Shown one piece after another: positions 11,618 to 22,982 of a stretch of 64,000 nt of DNA. Position 1 is the stretch's first letter; each line of letters opens with the position of its first letter. The stretch is from Osedax fenrisi. Its lineage: Eukaryota > Annelida > Polychaeta > Sabellida > Siboglinidae. Location of the stretch: assembly GCA_964019155.1 (NCBI GenBank), contig OZ025242.1, positions 21,366,092 through 21,430,091 of the forward strand, written 5' to 3'. Made by a program: the position numbers and the translations under genes. The notes below the pieces were generated by a model. It was not told the DNA's origin, did no database searches, and worked only from the letters and a program-made list of their open reading frames with translations.

Positions 11618-13784
11618 CACTGGTCTGCATCATTTTTGTTATCAAGGGTTTCTTAACTGATTATAAGCTATTTTTGACACTGAATTCAAATCTGAAAACC
11701 ATTTTACTCAATCAGCTCTAGTTCTTTTTTTATTCAATTTTTTATTTTTTTGGAAATATCAGAAATTTCCTAAGGAAAATATAGGATTTCATATAAATTA
11801 TACAGTATTTTAATCCGTTCATACCTATATATTTAGTTATTTTATTATATAAATGTGTTAGTAATATATAAATAGTGTACCAATGGTACGGGAGTTGATT
11901 AGGGGTATTCCTTTAATAAGTTAATTAATATGTAATTACTAAATATTCAGAAATATATTCTATATTAATTTACAATAATTTTCTGACTCTTGAAATTAAC
12001 ATATAAAAATCATTATTTTAAATAAGTCAATAATATCATTACATCATACAACTTTAAATAAGTATAACGTAGTGACATAGTGACAACATTGTTGACTCAG
12101 AAGTCAAATATAATGCCATTTATAAAAAAAACTTACAAGGATTATTTCGGAATGCATTTAGTAGACCAAGACACATTATAAGGCATATTTGTTGTAAAAC
12201 ATGTACTGTTAACGTACATCGTTGGAACAATAAGAAATTAAAATATTTAAATGTCGGAATATCAATGATATGGAGATAAGGTCAGAATAATGTATTGGAT
12301 TGTTATTTTTGCTTGTTTAACATATATTACATATATTAAATATTAATGGTTCATATATAGAATACATATGTATACCTTTATACTATTTATATAATTATAT
12401 ATGTAGAAATACATATGAAGAATAAAGCACGTGTTATATATCCTGATATACATTCAGCTATACGGTATGTACATCATAATGATGAAATTCCGATACCAAT
12501 ACCACCAGACAATCTTGATTCATCATCAGAATTAGATGATGAAAATGAAATTAATGATGATTTATCAAAGGAATACATCCCCTTGAAAATAAAAGAAATC
12601 TTGAACCATTTATCAACATGATCTAAATTAGTTAACAAGAGACAAGAATCTGCTCAATTATGTGGGTCTAGATTAATAGAACGTCAAATGTTATCAAAAG
12701 AAACAACATACTCTTGGTATCGAAGTCGTGACATTGCGTTTAGGAAGTATTTATTACCAATGGAGAACTTATATATTGTAACAATATTATTGGATTGGTA
12801 GAAGGTATAGGTATTACGTATGCAGATTCAGACTGGAGATTATTTATCGATTCATCAAATAAAAGTCTTAAAGCAGTTTTATTATACAATGGTAATAGAG
12901 TCTCTTCAATTACTTTCGGTTATTCAATTAGTATATCAGAAAATTACATTAATATGATTGTACTTCTTGATTCATTAAATTATAATTTTCACAATTGGAT
13001 GATTTTCGGAGACTTGAAGTTAATATATTATAATAATTATAATTATTTAAAATATTCTATTATTGTAATATATACATTTGTAGATCGTCACCATACTTTT
13101 GGGTATGCAATCTTGGTATACTAAATAACCAAGCTTTCTCTGCAAAAGGGATACTAGAGCTGACCGAGAACATTATTCAAGACGCATATGGCCAGAATGT
13201 AATAATTTACATCCTGGTTCACACAATATAATCTAGAATTATCTTGTTAATCCCAATAGAATACTATTCCTGTTCCTATTCCTCCATTATACATTTTTTA
13301 AGATCCCATCTTGATTATATTCCAAGCAGTTGTGGTAATTTTAGCGAAGAACAAATGTATTTAAGGAAAGTGCTTTCTCCAGGATATTACTATAATGAAA
13401 GATAGATATCAAGGACAATGGGATATAAATATGCTTTCGGACTACAGTTGTTGTTTAAAAAGAGACGATATTAATGCAAAACACAAGAGAAAAGCTATCA
13501 AACAGTCATTTATATAGTATTTAAATAATATTCTATAATATTAATACATATTATTGTTATTTTATATTCCTAATAAATTATATATATCACTTAAATATAT
13601 TTTTCTTGATAATTTATTTGAAATATTTCTCATATTTTTTGACAAAATTAAAAGTTGATTAAAAAAAGAACTAGAGCTGATTGAGCAAAACGGTTTTCAG
13701 ATTTGAATTCAGTGTCAAAAAGTAGCTTATATCAGTTAAGAAACCCTTGATAACAAACAAAAAAAATTCAAATGCAGACCAGTG
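11618..13784 (+). mobile_element. CMC-like (CACTA/Chapaev type) DNA transposon, 2.17 kb
   Basis: Terminal inverted repeats of about 125 bp begin CACTGGTCTGCAT at 11618 and end with its complement at 13784. They are flanked by TTA on both sides (11615-11617 and 13785-13787). CACT(G/A) ends with a short target duplication are typical of the CMC superfamily. The insertion interrupts the minus-strand retrotransposon described at 10870-15190, which independently confirms the boundaries. Broken coding sequence of a transposon-type protein lies inside on the plus strand. Confidence 0.8.
12415..13520 (+). pseudogene. Decayed transposon-encoded protein inside the CMC-like element
   Basis: Several open pieces in different frames read as one damaged protein. 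12415-12621 is an acidic stretch. About 12630-12790 has GSRLIERQML and YSWYRSRDIAFRKY. 12795-13020 has DWRLFIDSSNKSLKAVLL and WMIFGDLK. About 13105-13200 has CKRDTRA-like and REHY-like motifs. About 13375-13520 has ERFHQDI, RYQGQWD and CLKRDD. From memory this motif series belongs to a large family of uncharacterised proteins repeated in many invertebrate genomes, which fits a transposon origin. At least four frameshifts or stops make it non-functional. Whether it is the transposase of the surrounding element is an inference from its position between the inverted repeats. Confidence 0.6.
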
Positions 13785-15429
13785 TTATTGAAGACATTAT
13801 TTGAATAATTATTTTAAATGAAAAGTTATGAGAATCTGTACTATTTGTTGGTTTACTTTTTTCAACAATATTACTTATTTCAATTTAATTATTGGAAGTA
13901 ATAAATAATGAATTTGTATTGTTATTATGTATATAATTAGTAGAATTATTGGTATTAAATTTTTTTTCCGATTTTTCCGAAGCTAGCTTCTCACCTATGT
14001 TAAAAAAATAATCATTAAATTGTTCACACCGTTTATTATCTTCTATCATATTATGAACTATATTATCATTTTAGTTGTTATGTATAATAATATTTATTTT
14101 ATTCCATATCTGCTTATGGTTGTTTCTGTTAGTAATAAAATATTGACTATAGTAATTACGTTCAACTTTATTTATGATTTTTATTAGACAATTTTTATAT
14201 TTTTTATAAATTGTTTCATTAAATACAGAATTGTTTTTTTTTAACTTTTGGTAAATTTTATTTTTTTTAATTATACATTTTTTATAATTAGCTATTCTCT
14301 ATTAGCCAAGGTTTATTTAAATAAGAATTGTGTTTTTTAGAAAGGAATTTTTGTTTAGAGTTATCTAAAATAGAAATAATTAAAAAGCATGATGTGCATT
14401 ATCTATTCTGTATAAAGCTGACCAATTATAATTTAAAAGATAAAGCTTAAACTCGTTTATGTATTCTGTGTCATGTAATATATTAATTCACTATTTTTTT
14501 AAATATAATTTTTAAATTTATTTAAATTATAAATACAAAAATTGTTAAGTGGTAATTAATATCATTATATAATAAACCATTAGATAATGGTACATGATTA
14601 TAATTTGTATATATGTTATCAATTAATGTGGACGTTATATTTGTAATACGTGATGGTTTTGTTATTATTGGATATTGTGAATAATGAAATAAGTATATCA
14701 ATTAAATGAGAGACTGTAAGACACATTAATATTAATATATCAATGTTAAAGTCTCCGCAAAGAAATATTGTATTATTAGTAGAAAGTGTATTAAATAAAT
14801 TATATATTTCATCTGCAAAAATGAATAATATCAAATTCGGGGCAATAATATATATCACTTATTATATTATCTTTACAATTGGGAATTATTAATTTAATTG
14901 TAACTATATCAAATTTATTTGGTAATATGTATAGAGTACTATCAATAGTTATATATTTAAATGATTTGTTAACGAATATTCAGGTGTCTCCACCACGTTT
15001 ATTATTTCTGGTTATACGTATATTATTATAGTCTGATATAAAATATAGATCTTAATTATTTTTATTTAACCATGTTTCACTTATAACTATTATATCATAT
15101 TTGTGGTGTAAGGAATATAAATAATCAGTAGGATAGATTAAAATATTTTATCAGACTACGTGCTTTAAAGTAGGATATGATGAGGTACCTATATGATGGA
15201 TATATTATAATAGTATACGAATAGTATACTATTCGTGTGTATTTCGTTTGGTATACTATCATAGTTATATTGATTATTTATACTATTATAAATTTGTTTT
15301 TTATCATGATAAAGAATACTATATCTAGAATTGAAATAATTATCGAGATTATCTATAGTTTGTTTATATAAATTATTTTGAAATATATTTTTTAGAGAAT
15401 TATCAGCATTCATAATCATTGAAAAACCA

Positions 15430-15892
15430 ATATGAAGAGTTTAATAGTTATTTTTCAGAAATAGGTAATTCAATTAATAACTCTATTATAAATAATGATA
15501 TGAATGATTTGTTTACAAAATGTTCATTACATTGATAAATGTTTATATTTTGTATCTATTACAATTTATGAAATTATCAATATTACACATACAATGAAAT
15601 AAAAAAAATCAAAAGATATAAATAATTGGAATATGGATTTAATAAAAAATATAATATACACGATATCAATTCCTTTGTGCCATCTTTATAATTTATGTTT
15701 GGCTCACTAATCCTTCCTAACAAAATTATAAAACCAATATAGGTTTTATATATATAAATAATAAAATAACCTGTAATTGTATAATAAATGAAAAAATTAA
15801 TCCTCATAAAGTCTCGAACAAATTTATAATGTTGGTTTTGAAAACTCACTAAATATATTTGTTAAAGTATTAATATATTATTTACATATCTT

Positions 15893-15950
<58 letters not shown>

Positions 15951-16866
15951 GTAATGACAGTAATAAAATAATAAATTATAAACCTCTTTCGTTATTATCG
16001 CAAATAGGAATAATATTTGAAAAAATTATTTATAATATTATGCGAGATTTCATAATTAAAAATACAATTATAAATAGTAATCAATATGGTTTCATAGAAA
16101 AATCTAACACCACAGTATCTCATATAAATGTACAACATTTTATTTTTTCCTAACATAATGCAAATAAAAAAATAGCTATTGTATTTTTTGATCTCAAAAA
16201 GATATTTGATGTTGTAGATCATTCAATGTTTCTAAAGAAATTGGAAAACTGTGGACTTAGGGGTCAAATAATTTTCTAAAAAGTTATTTACTATATAGAA
16301 AAATCATAACAAAAATTAATAATACGAACGATACATGATGTATATAATATACATATAATATATGATGTTCCTTAAGTATCAGTTTTAGTCCCTTTATTTT
16401 TTATTATTGTTATAAATGATATATTAATATTTTCAACGATAATGATAACATAAATTTAAATTAATATGCTGATGACACATCAATATCTATATATGCTAAT
16501 TCTGATTATGAAATAAGTGAAAATATGAAGTTATATGTAGGTAAACTTGTTCATTGATTCACTCATAATAACCTAAAATTGAACATAGATAAATCTAAAA
16601 TATTGCCTTATTTCAATAAAATTATTATGAATAGTATAAAAATAAATAATGTGGATATTGAATTATTAAACTATTATACATTTTTAGATATTACTCTTGA
16701 TAATAAACTTAATTATTCATTACATATTATTTTTGTATGTATTAAATTATCGAATATTATATATCTTTTTAAAAAATTATTCTTTCTCAACTTAAAAAAC
16801 TTAATTTTATTATTTAATTATTTTGTTATCTATCATATAAAGAAGTCTGCCATGCAAATCTTCTAA
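15430..16866 (+). pseudogene. Reverse transcriptase remnant (Jockey/CR1-like)
   Basis: In-frame fragments read FNSYFSEIG near 15435, YKPLSLLSQIGIIFEKII at about 15975, NQYGFIEKS at 16080, a degenerate FFDLKKIFDVVDH at about 16180, YADDTSI at about 16470 and NNLKLNIDKSKI at about 16570. The last part (16579-16866) covers the thumb. Stops and frameshifts are frequent and a (TA)n tract interrupts it at about 15896-15948. No endonuclease is seen. Confidence 0.7.
15896..15948. repeat. (TA)n microsatellite
   Basis: About 26 TA units inside the decayed reverse transcriptase. Confidence 0.9.
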
Positions 16867-17043
16867 AAACTTAAGCCATTATAAACTCGTGAATTCTATC
16901 AGATTTCATACTGCATGTCATGTATACGCCATAAGAGCTAACTCTATATAATAATTATTATTATAAAATATAACTATTAAATAATCCTCAATGAAATTCA
17001 ATAATGTTGTAAAGAGTATTCTTATTTAAATTTAAAATAAACG

Positions 17044-17870
17044 TTGTATAATAATCTTTTTTTCATATTCAAAAATCTATTATCACAACGGATCCATGCC
17101 AATCTGTTAACGAGATATAAATACCTTGGAATTATAATTGATAAGAATCTTAATTTTAAAAATCATATAAAACAATTAATAATATATTATCTAAAATATT
17201 ATATTCAATTAATAAATTATCTAAATATATTAATACTAAACCACTTTCAACTATATATAATAGACTATTTCTTCCACATCTAATGTATGGAAATATCATA
17301 TGGGGACATATTTACAAGATTAATAAATCATGACTAAATATAACACACAAAAAATCATAAGAATAATAAATAAAACCAAAAACTGTTATGAACATACTAA
17401 TAATATATTTTCAACAAATACAATACTAAAATGTAATAGTCTTATAACGTTAAATACCTTGATATATATGTACGATCTTCATAATAATAATATTATATTA
17501 AAATATAAATTACCTTTACATTTATCCATGGATACTACATTTTTTATTTTATATATTATGTTCTACTAAAGTTTATTATAGTATATTAATAATAATGCTT
17601 ACATTTAAATTAATATAAAAAACTTACATCACAACTTAAGTTCAACTTAAGTTTTGATGTAAGTTGAATGCTGGGCAGTGTACACATAAAATATGAAAAT
17701 AAATATAAATCAAGAAATAAACCTTCTTACAAAATACCATTATCAAAATCAACACAATTAATAAATAGCATTCAAATAACCGGATCTAAATTATGGAATA
17801 ATCTACCTAATAATATCAAAAATATAAAAAATAAAAATCAATAAATTAAATTTATTTATATATATGTGAA
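17044..17870 (+). pseudogene. Second reverse transcriptase C-terminal remnant
   Basis: It repeats a thumb region already present in the fragment at 15430-16866 (YKYLGIIIDKNLNFKNHI, then LPHLMYGNIIWG with a frameshift), so it is a different copy. The C-terminal signature near 17790 reads GSKLWNNLPNNIK. A foreign-looking block with a near-perfect palindrome (17622-17664) sits between the thumb and the C-terminal piece. Confidence 0.7.
17622..17664. repeat. Near-perfect 43-base palindrome
   Basis: Arms of 21 bases (ACTTACATC...) are complementary with one mismatch around a single central base. They would form a long hairpin. It may be the centre of a small palindromic MITE lying within the retrotransposon remnant. 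Confidence 0.8.
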
Positions 17871-17879
17871 AAATTGACA

Positions 17880-18060
17880 CAATAATAAAATAATTAATAA
17901 CCAGAATTAATTTATATGTAAAAATATGTACGAGTATATATATGTATATATGTGTATATTAATGTATATGTATATGTGTATATGTATATGTGTATATATA
18001 TATTATTATTTTATTATTAGTGTATTAGAAAAACTTTATTTAAAACGGATTATAAACTAT
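17880..18060. other. AT-rich DNA with TATATG repeats
   Basis: Simple TATATG/TATATA repeats at about 17930-18005; no gene seen. Confidence 0.5.
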
Positions 18061-18820
18061 TAAGAGAAATAAAGAAAAACTACAAAGAAAACAAAAACTA
18101 TTAAGACAAGACACACAATAATAGAAAAGGAAAACATACAGAAAGATCTGACATGGGCAACAAAAAAAGAAAATAGGCATATTATTTTGAAGCCCTTTAG
18201 AAGATAGTGGGGAGTGGGGAGAGGGGGTTTAAGTGTACGACCAAGCATTTGAGCAGAAAATATGTGTATGGACTTACTGTCATTAGCGAGTTTGTCAAAT
18301 TTGTGGGTGATGTGAGAGGCTTTGGCAGTATAAATAGCTTTTCGGTGGAGATTTTGTAGGTTATTTTAGTATGCAAGTGAAGTAGGGGAAGGTGTTTGAG
18401 ATATGATTTTCGGCTTTGCGAAGGATTCGCTTTTGTTTAAGTAGGGATATAGTATACCTGGATGAGTCAGGGCGTGTGATGGAGGTTTTAGTGAATAATG
18501 GGGTGTATTCATTGAGGGTGGAGGAGAGAAATCTATGGAGTTCAGCAGACATTGAGGTTGGAAGTGAAGAAAGATCGGAGATAAAAGCAGGAAGGGGAGG
18601 CTGTGTAGTTTGCGTGAGATTCTGGTAGTGAGGGGTCTGGTGGGTTTGGGGTGAATAAGGGTAAGGAATATGAAGAAGTGGTTGGAGAAGTGGTCCAATG
18701 GAATGGTCAGATACAATTTTATTAGTTTTTGGGGAAATTATTAGGTCTAAAGTGTTACCATGGACATGGGTGGGGGAGGTGACGTGTTGAACAAGATTGA
18801 ATGAGGTTAGTTTATATAAA
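18060..18820 (-). pseudogene. Non-LTR retrotransposon fragment: endonuclease end and linker
   Basis: The stretch is clearly richer in G and C than its surroundings. Read leftwards from 18816, it gives an endonuclease C-terminus with HVTSPTHVHGNTLDLII and a SDHSIGPL box. A Pro/Thr/Ser-rich linker follows, with the charged segment typical of the region between endonuclease and reverse transcriptase. Open pieces lie in two frames (18366-18716 and 18361-18552), so it is frameshifted. The reverse transcriptase itself is absent. A fragment of similar base composition inside the hAT element at 32713-33870 could come from the same family. Confidence 0.65.
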
Positions 18821-18829
18821 TTAAAATAT

Positions 18830-19500
18830 ATTCAATTATTTATAGGCAATATATGTTGTCGAAATATCATAATAACTATATATAACATATGTTATTAAAA
18901 TATTATTAAAAATAAATGTCGCTTAAAATATATAATTATAAAAATAATAAAGTATTGGTAATAAATAAAAAATAAATATACAAATGTTTACTTAATTAAA
19001 TTGATTAATATTATTACTTTTTAATTTATTATCAATTTAAAATTTTGTAAAAAAAAATATTAATTTAAATACAAAAATTTTAATTATTGAAAATGTAATG
19101 TTTTATTTATTTTAATTTCTACTAATATTAAGTAAAATATTTGTGTATACAATATATTCACAGTATTATATATTAGCATTACATTTTTATAATTATATAT
19201 TTTAATTATGTATGTAATGCAAGTAAGTGATTATATATAAATAATTTATAATTGTTGTATTAATTAAATATCATATATATATCTAATACATAGCTATATT
19301 ATTCATTATAATAAATTACAATTCAAACATAATCCGATTATATATTATTCTTTTCTATATTTTATATTCTTTCAAACCTCAGAATTAATTTACATACCAA
19401 TACATATACTATAAATTCATTATATTGTATATGTATTATTTTGCAAATATACTTTGTTCGCTATAATTATAACTTAATTATATAATTACATTTTTGTTTT
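18830..19500. other. AT-rich intergenic DNA
   Basis: No coding, RNA or repeat feature that I can support. Confidence 0.5.
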
Positions 19501-19718
19501 GGTGGAGTACTTTCATCCAATACAGGAACTTAGATGAAGGTTTACACTTATTGCCAAATGGCTCTAATATCCCTGCATAGCGGCTCTTATGTTAATGCAT
19601 CGACGGTTTTATCGAGAAGCGATCATTTATCTATACACTATTATATAAATCACTTCTAAATAGTATTTTAAGACCTATTTTATTCGTCCGGATAGGGATT
19701 AAATCCTCATCCTAATAT
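19501..19718 (-). mobile_element. tRNA-derived SINE, old copy
   Basis: It matches the inverted orientation of the better copy at 60414-60709, from the 3' tail motif GGTGGAGT to a decayed B box at about 19690. The A-box end is lost, and it carries many substitutions, so it is an old insertion. Confidence 0.75.
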
Positions 19719-19719
19719 A

Positions 19720-19885
19720 CGTATATGATGCAATATTCAACGTATCCATAGAAAATATAACTGTGTATACACAACAGTTAACACTACATAAATGACTAAG
19801 AGTTATGAATTGCTAGTAACATATATCTCTCTTAGATTTATAAATAAAACGATTGCTGCTTGATTAATGGGGTAATTTAAATATT
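19720..19885. other. Short AT-rich intergenic stretch
   Basis: No gene seen between the SINE and duplication unit A. Confidence 0.4.
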
Positions 19886-20477
19886 AAAGGGGTAATTATG
19901 TTGATGATCAGTATTTCTTCTATAGTTAACACGGAATTGCCTAAATATGATGATGATGATAACAATAATAATAATTATATATTTATACCAGATTTTGAAA
20001 TGTTACATAATTGTGATAATTAAAAGGCATACATTTAATATTTATTGTAATTTCATTATTTTAATTTCACGTATTTCATTTATTTGAATATAAAATATAA
20101 ATGTATTTTTTCAAGATTAACATTATATTATTATAATAATTTATAACATATATTAAATTATATAATTATTTATGCGTATTTAATATATAATATAAATTAA
20201 TTACATTTTAGATAATCAATATCAGTATACAATTATGTATTTATAATATAAAATATAATAAATAATATTATATTAATAGTAGGCATCCTTTTCCTTTTCA
20301 TTTTCATTCATATTTATCCTGTATTAATTTATTTATTTATTAATATTTTATTGTATATATTATAGATATTTACTATTAGATCGATGTATAATATACCAAT
20401 GTGTATATTACTAATATAATGAATACATAACATATGGTAATATAAAGTTGGAAATGTATATACATTCATATAAATAA

Positions 20478-20525
<48 letters not shown>

Positions 20526-20744
20526 GTTATGTAAATATATTATTTTGTATATAGTACAAGTATAATACTATTAATAAAATAATATGATTATATTAGTGTA
20601 TTAAATTATTCACGATTTTATTCAAGATTATATTCAAGTATTACTATAATTATTATGGTGTATATTATTATCTTAGTTTAACTAATATAAACAAAATTAT
20701 AATTGTTATACATATGATGTTCATTATTATAGCTTACAATATAT

Positions 20745-20750
20745 TTTATT
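20745..20750 (-). terminator. Candidate polyadenylation signal of peptide gene A
   Basis: AATAAA on the minus strand, about 145 bases beyond the stop codon at 20893. The homologous position in unit B (about 51050) is separated from gene B by a retrotransposon. Confidence 0.4.
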
Positions 20751-20892
20751 AGTTCCAAAAAATCCTCCACATATAGTATATGATATTATGTATGTATTAT
20801 ATAAAATTCCATATACACACACGCATATATATAATATGTATAAGAGTTATAGGATTTATAGATATAGATATACAATTTTATAGATATATGAT

Positions 20893-21940
20893 TTACTCAC
20901 TTCTATAGCAGACAATATATTTCCTATATCGAATTATATAGTACTTTAAAACAGATGGCCGGCAACAGTACCGATATACATACTTCCTCCATCTCGTTCT
21001 ATTGGATAACATGATTATATAACAGTTCATTATTATATCGTTTAAAATAATTATTATGTAATATATTACATGTTTTATTGTCATATAATTTTAATAAAAT
21101 AGAATTAATATTATGACAATTTTAAAATACAAAATTACCAATTTTATCACAAATTAAAATATTAATTTTTAACTTATAATAATTTGTAAATTAACTAATT
21201 TAATTATTATATAATATTAAATATATGTAATATTATTTATGTATCGTATACATATCAATATGTAGTATAATTACAAGATGTCCTATAGGAATATATATAT
21301 ATTCTAAAGAGAAACGTGTATAACTATTTAGAGGTTTAGACAACAAGTAAACATATCTAACACCTAAACAATGCTAACTAGGTCACATACTGACCTATAG
21401 CACCAATATCTTCTCCACCAATATCCGCATCGCACCTTAACCGTATACCTCACATATTTATATCTATAACATGGACTTTGTATCTTGGAAGAAGTTCTAT
21501 ATCTGCAGTGTCCACAATACCTACCTGTTAAATTATTGTATATATATATATATATATATATATTGTGTATATATATAAATAACTCTTTGAAAGTATACTG
21601 TTTTCAACATCTTTAACTTCAGTTATATTTCCTCCTGCCTTTATAATATCATCTTCATATTTCTCTGGTGCTTCAGTGTATACTATTAGTGATAGTATTA
21701 TAGTGTTTGTTACATTTTATTTAATTATAATATTATATTTTGACTTCATTTATTAATTTATGAAATAAAATTACATGATATAACTGAAATATGTAATTAT
21801 AAATAATATATTATTTATTATATAATAACTAATGAACACTAACCTGCTGATTCAGCCTGCTTGTCCCCCTCTTCTTGTGAACTCGCATACACACAACAAT
21901 AGGCTATCGTCAACAATAGCACTACGGGTAATAACCTCAT
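20893..21940 (-). CDS. Peptide gene A: secreted, basic, eight-cysteine tyrosine-rich precursor
   Basis: Four coding exons on the minus strand: 21940-21844, 21682-21584, 21524-21395 and 20998-20893, all with GT/AG ends and matching phases (1, 1, 2), giving 143 residues. Exon 1 encodes a signal peptide (MRLLPVVLLLTIAYCCVYA). The end of exon 1 and exon 2 encode an acidic pro-segment rich in Glu and Asp with an NIT site. Exons 3 and 4 encode about 77 residues packed with Arg, Lys and Tyr, almost without acidic residues. Cysteines are at 69, 72, 84, 98, 107, 120, 121 and 139. Signal plus anionic pro-part plus cationic cysteine-rich part is the layout of many antimicrobial peptide precursors, for example arminins and periculins of Hydra. 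I do not recognise the family. Exon 3 can also run on to a stop at 21364, but that would end before the last three cysteines. The paralogue at 55104-56191 supports every exon boundary. Confidence 0.8.
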
Positions 21941-22268
21941 CCTGTTTAATATCATCGGTAATATTTAATAAATTTAACAGTGACGTATTCAAATAATATA
22001 ATAATAATCAAATTGGTTCATCGTAATAAACAAGAACAAATCCAGTTTTTATGAACTTATCGAGATATCTTCTTGTCAGAAAAATTAATAGGAATAAATA
22101 AACATAGTTATTAATAGTAGGCCTACCAATATAGTAAAATATATTATTACATCATAATTCATATTAATATTATTTACTATATAAAAAACAATTAATGTAT
22201 CTAAGAATAATATATTAATATAACAATTTACCTTAATCAGTGAGTTATTGACGTGTAATATTCTTAAT
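21941..22268 (-). other. 5' intron and probable non-coding first exon of peptide gene A
   Basis: The base before the ATG follows an acceptor-like TTAAACAG at 21942-21949. A donor-like AAG|GTAAAT lies at 22232/22231. A leader exon of roughly 22232-22268 downstream of the TATA box is therefore likely. Both splice motifs are kept in gene B (56192 and 56496/56495). Confidence 0.5.
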
Positions 22269-22360
22269 GCAGGTAACAGACAGACTATGTTATATATAGT
22301 AATGAAAATATCACGTGGTTTAATAATATCATATGGTTAAATAATATTACGTGCACATAT
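22262..22360 (-). promoter_or_regulatory. Promoter of peptide gene A: TATA box, E-box, threefold repeat
   Basis: On the minus strand, TATATATA lies at 22298-22291, about 30 bases before the inferred leader exon. Upstream are three ~20-bp related blocks at about 22309, 22329 and 22348 (plus-strand ATATCACGTGGTTTAATA, ATCATATGGTTAAATA, ATTACGTGCAC). The first contains the palindromic E-box CACGTG at 22312-22317. The same arrangement is kept in unit B. Confidence 0.5.
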
Positions 22361-22626
22361 TTATATGTAAATTCCTTATAAGGTTGTTAGTAAATCTTAA
22401 TACAATACAGTGAAAAAGTTAAATTATTATAAACGATATGGATGTGGCTAATATATTTGTGAAGGTTGATTGCTTATTTATATTGTTTTTATATATTAGT
22501 GTAATAATATAGATTATATTATTGATAATATATTATATTTATTGTATAATATGTATTCAACATGTAGATGTGTTTAATGTATATATGGCATAAAGATATT
22601 ATTGATTTTAAAATTATTTACATTTT

Positions 22627-22675
<49 letters not shown>

Positions 22676-22982
22676 CATTAATAATGAATAATTAACATTA
22701 TCATAAACATAAGAATTTTAAAATTAAATATATTTCTAAATAATAACCTATAATTACTTTAATATTATTGATTATATTATCATTATTAGTTATTAGATAA
22801 ATCTAGAATTTTAATAATTTGTATTAAATAAATCTATATTTAATATTTAAAACTACATAAAATAAAGTTTATTCAAAGTATCAATTTTATTTCAGATAAA
22901 TAGCAAATATTTCGTGATAATTATTTATTTATATAAATAATATATATCGTTTATACTAATTTATATATTTTTATTATTTAAA

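Larger units (their letters stand above)
10870..15190 (-). pseudogene. Decayed non-LTR retrotransposon, split by a DNA transposon
   Basis: Reading leftwards, the endonuclease appears at about 15130-14600 with ISETWLN, a Gly-rich patch and LCGDFNID. A linker follows, then the reverse transcriptase at 11617-10900 with FGFKKEVST, DLKETFNYISHDLL and a GVPQG(Y)VLGP-like motif. The active-site box is degenerate (FDDDT). Several stops and frameshifts are present. The reading frame is cut at 13785 and resumes at 11617; removing the intervening 11618-13784 with one TTA copy rejoins it in frame. The C-terminus is missing beyond about 10880, where (AAT)n DNA begins. The style is L2/CR1-like (Jockey superfamily). 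Confidence 0.75.
19886..22978. repeat. Duplication unit A (carries peptide gene A)
   Basis: The stretch is closely similar in sequence and order to 50118-57535, allowing for two later insertions in that copy. The shared part begins at GGGGTAATTATGTTGATGA and ends near 22978. Beyond that point unit A joins the inverted-repeat arm, while the related unit C ends near 61010. The block at 19890-20030 is strongly conserved but contains no exon I can prove. Confidence 0.85.

Noticed and set aside
19886..20040. Extra 3' exon of peptide gene A in a conserved block
   Set aside because: The block is well conserved in unit B and has an acceptor-like TATTTAG, but the reading frames differ between copies, so no exon can be supported.
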